Shown here: positions 49,465 to 53,879 of the stretch, piece by piece | Numbering within the stretch: the stretch's first letter is position 1 | How the letters are laid out: every line of letters starts with the position of its first letter | Source of the DNA: an uncultured Bacteroidota bacterium | GTDB taxonomy: Bacteria > Bacteroidota > Bacteroidia > Chitinophagales > Chitinophagaceae | NCBI GenBank assembly: GCA_937928385.1 | Contig: CALEZD010000122.1 | Coordinates: 1 to 53,879, forward strand | Direction of reading: 5' to 3' | Length of the DNA stretch: 53,879 nucleotides | Made by a program: the position numbers and the translations under genes | The notes under the pieces: model-generated | Told to the model about the DNA's origin: nothing | The model's input: the letters and a program-made list of their open reading frames with translations, nothing else | The model's database searches: none

Positions 49465-49490
49465 ACAGCCGCTACATGCGGCTGTTTTTT
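49465..49490 (+). terminator. terminator of the isomerase gene
   Basis: ACAGCCGC (49465-49472) and GCGGCTGT (49478-49485) pair across a five-base loop and run into a T tract. Confidence 0.85.
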
Positions 49491-49505
49491 ATATATCAAC
49501 CTTTG

Positions 49506-49537
49506 TTTGCTGCAATCAGTTTTGTTAGCTACCTTCG
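49506..49537 (+). promoter_or_regulatory. promoter of the SRP RNA gene
   Basis: TTTG at 49506-49509, 20 bases, then TACCTTCG at 49530-49537 match the Bacteroidota consensus with one mismatch. The predicted start near 49543-49545 coincides with the 5' end of the RNA. Confidence 0.65.
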
Positions 49538-49542
49538 CATTT

Positions 49543-49640
49543 CTGGCAAGTCTTATACGGCCAGCTCCTGCTGAACCCCCCAGGACAGGAATGTAGCAAG
49601 GGTAGGTGGTCGTAGCGGCGCGATGTAAGTAACTTGCCAG
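49543..49640 (+). ncRNA. ffs: bacterial signal recognition particle RNA (4.5S)
   Basis: The 291 bp between the isomerase and transaldolase genes hold this RNA. The ends CTGGCAAG (49543-49550) and CTTGCCAG (49633-49640) close a long hairpin. Its tip has the conserved SRP domain IV elements CCAGG-A-CAGGAA-TGTAGCAAGGGTA (positions 49590-49612 roughly), the binding site for Ffh. A TTCTTTTTTT tract right after the closing stem ends transcription. It is about 98 nt, the small bacterial type without an Alu domain. Confidence 0.85.
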
Positions 49641-49680
49641 TTCTTTTTTTATATCCCATCTCTTTTGTTGATAATTTCAT

Positions 49681-49710
49681 TTTCCCTGCCTGAATAATTA
49701 ACTACTTTTG
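49681..49710 (+). promoter_or_regulatory. putative promoter of the transaldolase gene
   Basis: TACTTTTG at 49703-49710 fits the -7 consensus. TTTC at 49681-49684, 18 bases upstream, is a one-mismatch -33 box. The ATG lies 20 bases downstream. Confidence 0.5.
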
Positions 49711-49729
49711 CACCTGAAACAAATACAAT

Positions 49730-50383
49730 ATGAAATTTTTTATAGATACAGCTAATCTCGACCAGATAAAGGAAGCTAACGACCTCGGTATACTGGACGG
49801 TGTAACTACCAACCCCAGCCTGATGGCTAAAGAAGGCATCAAAGGCCACGACGCTATCATGAAACACTACAAAACCATCTGCGAAATAGTGGACGGCCCT
49901 GTAAGTGCGGAGGTTATCAGCACCGATTTCAATGGCATAGTGGAAGAAGGTAAAAAGTTGGCTAAGATTCACGAAAATATCGTGGTGAAAGTACCGATGA
50001 TAAAAGACGGTATCAAGGCCATCAAATGGTTTACCGCCAATGGCATACAAACCAACTGTACGCTGGTATTCTCAGCCGGACAAGCAATATTGGCTGCCAA
50101 AGCCGGCGCTACGTACCTGTCGCCCTTTATAGGCCGTATAGACGATACTAATTGGGATGGTGTTGACCTGATACATCAAATAGTAGGTATCTACAACGCA
50201 CAGGGCTTCATGACCGAAGTACTGGCTGCTTCCATCCGCAATCCCCTGCACATCGTTAAGTGTGCTGAAGCCGGTGCTGATGTGTGCACCTGTCCGCTAG
50301 ATTCAATCCTCGGGCTGTTGAAACACCCGTTGACTGATATCGGATTGCAGAAGTTCCTGGAAGACGCTAAGAAAATGCAATAA
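49730..50383 (+). CDS. transaldolase-type protein (TalC / fructose-6-phosphate aldolase family)
   Basis: This 217-aa short-form enzyme has MKFFIDTANLDQIKEANDLGILDGVTTNPSLMAKEG, the Schiff-base lysine K87 in ENIVVKVPMIKDG and TNCTLVFSAGQAILAAKAGATYLSPFIGRIDD. The short form covers both TalC transaldolases and F6P aldolases. Here transaldolase in the pentose phosphate pathway is more likely, because it would complement the neighbouring sugar-phosphate isomerase. It is monocistronic, and a long hairpin terminator follows. Confidence 0.9.
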   Translation: MKFFIDTANLDQIKEANDLGILDGVTTNPSLMAKEGIKGHDAIMKHYKTICEIVDGPVSAEVISTDFNGIVEEGKKLAKIHENIVVKVPMIKDGIKAIKWFTANGIQTNCTLVFSAGQAILAAKAGATYLSPFIGRIDDTNWDGVDLIHQIVGIYNAQGFMTEVLAASIRNPLHIVKCAEAGADVCTCPLDSILGLLKHPLTDIGLQKFLEDAKKMQ

Positions 50384-50398
50384 GTATTAGTGCTTAAG

Positions 50399-50443
50399 AA
50401 ATGCAAAAAAGCTGCAAGTTTTACTTGCAGCTTTTTTGCATTT
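50399..50443. terminator. bidirectional terminator after the transaldolase gene
   Basis: A perfect 21-bp stem (50399-50419 with 50423-50443) with a TTT loop contains AAAAAA/TTTTTT inside it, so it can stop transcripts from both convergent genes. Confidence 0.9.
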
Positions 50444-50455
50444 GGGGGTAATGCC

Positions 50456-53050
50456 CTATTGTTTAGTTACTCTTACAACATGCTCACCATTTATCTTAAT
50501 GATATAGATTCCTGGAATAAAATTGCTCATGTCAAGCTGCAGTGTTCGGGTGCTGCCATTAACTGTCATGAGCTTTCTACCCGCTATGCTATATACAGCA
50601 GCATTTTCTATAAATATATCTGATGCTATAGTGACTATATCTGTAGCAGGGTTAGGGTAAACTTTTACTGACTTCTTATTGACATCATCAATGCCTACCG
50701 TTACCGTTAGTTTTGCGTCGTTAGTGGTATCTATACAACTGCTGGACGAGAGCAGGCACCTGTACTTCAGGTTGTTATTGGTAAGTGTAAGGTTGGAGAC
50801 TGTCAGTGTTTTGGTATCGGTGCCGCTGTACTGCCCGGAATTGTTTATATCCTGGTATCCGCTGCCATTATCAGCCTGCCATTGATATTTCAGGCCATTG
50901 CCATATCCATCAACAGTAAATTGTGTTGTGCCACCGGTAGTCTCGCTTATATCAGCCGGCTGTACCGTAACCGTCGGTTTTTGACAAAACCTTATAATAA
51001 AGCCATAGTAGCCGCTTACATAGTTTGGTATTATTGCACCGGGGGTGGCTATACCACTATTACTCTTAGTAGACCCGACCACATAAATACCCCCTTCAGC
51101 ACTGATAGCTACGTCGCTTACATTATCATTAGCGTTGCCGCCGAAATAGCTACCCCAGGCACGGGTGCCGGATGTTGTAAACTCAGCAAAGAAACCATCG
51201 AATATCACAGATGGCTTAGTGGCTTTATGGGTGCCCGGAGTGGCTATACCGGTATCACTAATTGCTTCTCCGCCAATTATTATATTACCATAGTCATTTA
51301 TCATAATGCTCTTAATGATATCCGCACTTGCACCTCCATAATACGTACCCCATACAGGTGTACCGTTGTTATTAAACTTTGCCATAAAACCGTCTTCAAG
51401 ATTAGCAAAAGCTGGTTGATGAGAGCCGGCAGTGGCTATAGCTGAGGTGCTTGAGGTTTTGCCTGCCACATATATATCCCCGTTGTTATCGCATACAACC
51501 GCGTTACCTATATCTGTACCGGAACCCCCATAATAAGTAGTCCACCACCTGTAGCCCGTTGTATCATCAAAACTTGAAACAAAGGCATCGGTACTGCCTC
51601 CATATACTGATTGGTGGCTGCCGTTAGAGGCAATATATAGGTTACTGGTTGTGCTACCCGTTACAATTGCATTTCCATTGTTGTCTATAGAAATACCGTT
51701 TAGGCGGTCGTCATCGTTGCCACCAATATATGTACCCATGATCTTATTACCCGATGGGTCTAACACCATTACAATACCGTCATTGCCTCCTCTGTTATAT
51801 GTCTGATATGTATTAGGTGTCGCGATGCCATTTGCGCTGGAAGAAGTACCACAAATGTAAATATTACCGTTACCGGCGATGGCCATGTCATTAGCATAGT
51901 CGTGTGCACTGCCACCATAATATTTACCCCATGAACGTACGCCTGACGTGTTAAGTTCCACCACATAGATGTCATTGCCTCCGTTATGTGTGCCGGTCGT
52001 TGCAATGCCTGTTGTGCTGGAAGTAAAACCACAGACATATAGTTTTGTTCCCTGGAGTTTGATGTCAAATAGCCTGTCATCGCCGGTACCGCCATAATAG
52101 GTTGCCCAATCGCGGCCACCATCTTTCCTCAATCTTACAATAAAACCATCATTACTCCCGGAAAAAGTAGTGCTGTGTGCGCCGGCAGATGCAATATTGC
52201 TGGTACTGTTTGTATTACCGCAACTGTAGCTATTGCCGTTGGCATCAGTTGTCACGCTGGAAATATAGTCGTCGCTTAAGCCGGCATAGTAGGTGCCCCA
52301 TTCTATTACAGGGTCAATGGTAATATCTCCATTATAGTTTTCTAATTCGTAAGTTAAAATGTTGCCGGTTAGCTTGTATTTACTGGCAATGGCAACGTGC
52401 TCATTGGTAAACGATACAGGTGCAGCTTCAGTTATTGTTCCCATGGGGGTAGTAGCTGATATGCTGCCGTCTGCATTGATCTTCAGTGTCGCTGCGCCAT
52501 CATACTTTATTCGTATATCAGCAGCATTGCCACCTTTTTTTACTATGAATTCATGCTTAAATTTACCATCCTTTGTATAAAGTACCCAGTCAATATTTGG
52601 GTATATATCAGCATAGGTGATCTTGCTGAACGTATTCGCCCTACATCCATTTATGCCGGTCGTAGCAGTGTAATACATTTCGTAGTATGGTTGGATACCT
52701 GACCTAATTACTTCAGCGCCTGGATTCGCCCCTATTAATTCAATGTCCATACGGTACATATGATAAGAGGTTTCTTCGGATGATTCACTTTCGGGCTGGT
52801 ACCACTGATAGTGCACGTGTCCACTACTTATAAAAATACTCAACCCCTTTGTTGCAGGCAGTTTGAATTGAATGTCTTTTCTGATATGGCCATTCTGGTC
52901 TGTTATTTGTCCCTTGTTTTCTACAAAGGAATTGGCAGATCCATGGGGGGTGATTGTGCCCGATAGGGGTAAACTTTTTGCATCTTCAGCAAAAGATGGC
53001 ATACAGGCGAGCAAGATAAATGCCAGCTGTAGTAAGAATTGCTTTGTCAT
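50456..53050 (-). CDS. SBBP-repeat beta-propeller protein with T9SS type A sorting domain
   Basis: This 864-aa secreted protein has a signal peptide (MTKQFLLQLAFILLACMPSFA), an N-terminal DUF7948-like domain (SFVENKGQITDQNGHIRKDIQF, YADIYPNIDWVLYTKDGKFKHEF), seven SBBP repeats of about 60 residues starting WGTYYAGLSDD, WATYYGGTGDD, WGKYYGGSAHD, MGTYIGGNDDD, WTTYYGGSGTD, WGTYYGGASAD and WGSYFGGNAND, an Ig-like segment (PTVTVQPADISETTGGTTQFTV) and the sorting domain VKVYPNPATDIVTIASD...YIIKINGEHVVRVTKQ. A seven-bladed propeller would be consistent. It likely ends up on the cell surface. Ligand unknown. Confidence 0.92.
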   Translation of the reverse strand: MTKQFLLQLAFILLACMPSFAEDAKSLPLSGTITPHGSANSFVENKGQITDQNGHIRKDIQFKLPATKGLSIFISSGHVHYQWYQPESESSEETSYHMYRMDIELIGANPGAEVIRSGIQPYYEMYYTATTGINGCRANTFSKITYADIYPNIDWVLYTKDGKFKHEFIVKKGGNAADIRIKYDGAATLKINADGSISATTPMGTITEAAPVSFTNEHVAIASKYKLTGNILTYELENYNGDITIDPVIEWGTYYAGLSDDYISSVTTDANGNSYSCGNTNSTSNIASAGAHSTTFSGSNDGFIVRLRKDGGRDWATYYGGTGDDRLFDIKLQGTKLYVCGFTSSTTGIATTGTHNGGNDIYVVELNTSGVRSWGKYYGGSAHDYANDMAIAGNGNIYICGTSSSANGIATPNTYQTYNRGGNDGIVMVLDPSGNKIMGTYIGGNDDDRLNGISIDNNGNAIVTGSTTSNLYIASNGSHQSVYGGSTDAFVSSFDDTTGYRWWTTYYGGSGTDIGNAVVCDNNGDIYVAGKTSSTSAIATAGSHQPAFANLEDGFMAKFNNNGTPVWGTYYGGASADIIKSIMINDYGNIIIGGEAISDTGIATPGTHKATKPSVIFDGFFAEFTTSGTRAWGSYFGGNANDNVSDVAISAEGGIYVVGSTKSNSGIATPGAIIPNYVSGYYGFIIRFCQKPTVTVQPADISETTGGTTQFTVDGYGNGLKYQWQADNGSGYQDINNSGQYSGTDTKTLTVSNLTLTNNNLKYRCLLSSSSCIDTTNDAKLTVTVGIDDVNKKSVKVYPNPATDIVTIASDIFIENAAVYSIAGRKLMTVNGSTRTLQLDMSNFIPGIYIIKINGEHVVRVTKQ

Positions 53051-53166
53051 TATATCCGATATTTTTGATTATCACAAAACTTGAAATTTTAATATTTAAC
53101 CGCAATCATTAATATCAATGAAATTTACTATCAATCAAATACAGGTAACTATTTGTATTATATCTT

Positions 53167-53879
53167 GTGGTTGTGTTTAGTAAACGTTTGTGGATATTGT
53201 TTGCCGGGTTGCTTATGGTGCATGGGTTAATCTCGATTTGCGCGGATGTGCTGGCGCAACCGAAATATGATGCAGGAAAATACCCGGTTATTACAGTTGA
53301 GCATTTTGGTACCAACAAAGGCCTGTCGCAAAGTATGGTGAAGGGCCTGGCTGTTGACAAATTTGGGTATATATGGCTGGCCACTAAAGATGGCCTCAAC
53401 CGGTACGATGGGCTCTCTTTTAAGGTCTACCGGAATATTCCCGGAGATACAACATCGCTGGTTACCAACTTTCTTACCCGAATCTGCCCCGATACTGCCG
53501 GCCGTATATGGATAGCAACTATAAATGGGGATGTGGAATGTTTTGACCCCGCAACCGGTACATTTCACCACATTATTAAAGGATTTCATGGGTTGCCACG
53601 GTCAGAGAGTTACTATATTTCACGCATTCACTCTGATTGTTTTGGTAATATTATTGTCCGGTCATCCAAATGGTTAAAGGCGATAAAGGTAAAGGATACA
53701 CGCCTGTCCATCAGTAAAAGTAATGTGGTAGTTAAGCCTCTTCCTGATGCATATAGTTTTATTCAGCAATTCAAAAATATAGATGCTTCACACATCATAG
53801 ATATTATTTGTGCTGCTGATAGCCAGTTGGCCGTTTTTATGAGCGATTCGCTGGCGGTGTTTTCAAAGGATAATATTGT
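53167..53879 (+). CDS. two-component regulator propeller sensor protein, 3' end outside the window
   Basis: The reading frame opens after TAA at 53146-53148. GTG at 53167 (or GTG at 53173) begins VVFSKRLWILFAGLLMVHG...DVLAQ, a signal peptide. The next part, VEHFGTNKGLSQSMVKGLAVDKFGYIWLATKDGLNRYDG, and DTAGRIWIATINGDVECFDP are Reg_prop repeats of the N-terminal sensor propeller seen in Bacteroidota hybrid histidine kinases and sensor transcription factors. 237 codons are visible, and the kinase or output domain would lie to the right. It is divergent from the SBBP protein gene, so it may regulate surface protein genes; that is inference. Confidence 0.75.
   Translation, partial: MVVFSKRLWILFAGLLMVHGLISICADVLAQPKYDAGKYPVITVEHFGTNKGLSQSMVKGLAVDKFGYIWLATKDGLNRYDGLSFKVYRNIPGDTTSLVTNFLTRICPDTAGRIWIATINGDVECFDPATGTFHHIIKGFHGLPRSESYYISRIHSDCFGNIIVRSSKWLKAIKVKDTRLSISKSNVVVKPLPDAYSFIQQFKNIDASHIIDIICAADSQLAVFMSDSLAVFSKDNI

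Noticed and set aside
1..53879. CRISPR arrays, tRNA or rRNA genes, insertion sequences, prophage genes
   Set aside because: No regularly spaced repeats, cloverleaf-type sequences, transposase or phage structural genes were seen anywhere in the window.

Overview
The window reads as a chromosomal segment of a Bacteroidota, most likely Chitinophagales/Chitinophagaceae-like. The evidence is T9SS cargo with type A and type B (gliding-type) C-terminal sorting domains, a GldA-like ATPase, Bacteroidota-type PurM, a DarB/DarA dialkylresorcinol gene pair, many MKK-type lipoproteins, a TonB-dependent receptor with a carboxypeptidase-regulatory-like N-terminus, and promoters of the TTTG-N17-23-TAnnTTTG type. 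It carries no tRNA, rRNA, prophage, insertion sequence or CRISPR array that I can see. Genes are dense and mostly housekeeping, with a patch of small lineage-specific envelope genes in the middle.

Layout. 1-628: 5' part of a GEVED/T9SS secreted protein (minus). 819-2714: APC-family amino acid permease. 2758-12022: a long minus-strand run, nrnA, then three tandem two-module FKBP lipoproteins, an M1 peptidase, mutS, a YdcF-like lipoprotein and an acidic protein. 12160-14364: ndk, then an ECF42-like sigma factor with its DGPF/YCII partner. 14412-16170 (minus): a short GldA-like ATPase, a DUF523/TudS protein and an unknown protein. 16409-19471: an envelope thiol patch holding an Omp28-like CPGC lipoprotein, an exported FrnE/DsbA-like protein and tiny Cys-rich lipoproteins. 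19534-19688: a possible structured RNA. 19828-21907: rpsL-rpsG, then recA. 21974-26444: more small Cys-rich lipoproteins and a Crp/Fnr regulator followed by a TonB-dependent receptor, with two FNR-like boxes between them. 26522-29899: purM and a large gliding-type T9SS protein. 30135-34238: lpxK-rnr-polyprenyl synthase operon. 34241-37457: small secreted protein, EVE protein, fusA. 37742-39211: HtrA protease. 39401-41493: darB-darA. 41552-45937: glyA, then a large unknown protein with a possible clan-CD-like dyad coupled to a class III PPK2. 45968-49438: alpha/beta hydrolase, class III PhaC, YraN, Pgi/Pmi. 49543-49640: SRP RNA. 49730-50383: transaldolase/FSA. 50456-53050: SBBP-repeat T9SS protein. 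53167-end: start of a propeller sensor protein.

Most notable. (1) Four tiny lipoproteins (58-78 aa), one of them too short for a routine ORF cutoff, share an exact N-terminal pattern C-x3-[YFW]-x-C-x-C followed by two further cysteines. They sit around exported thiol-redox proteins. (2) Two near-identical 16-bp FNR-type boxes lie between a Crp/Fnr gene and a TonB receptor, and the regulator's recognition helix carries the FNR-like E-x-x-S-R. (3) A 753-aa exported protein has hydrophobic-H-R-G-H and hydrophobic-G-S-C-G-G motifs and is translationally coupled to PPK2. (4) A rod-like RNA with a 3' T-run lies upstream of rpsL. Family assignments are from recognition by eye; no database search was run.
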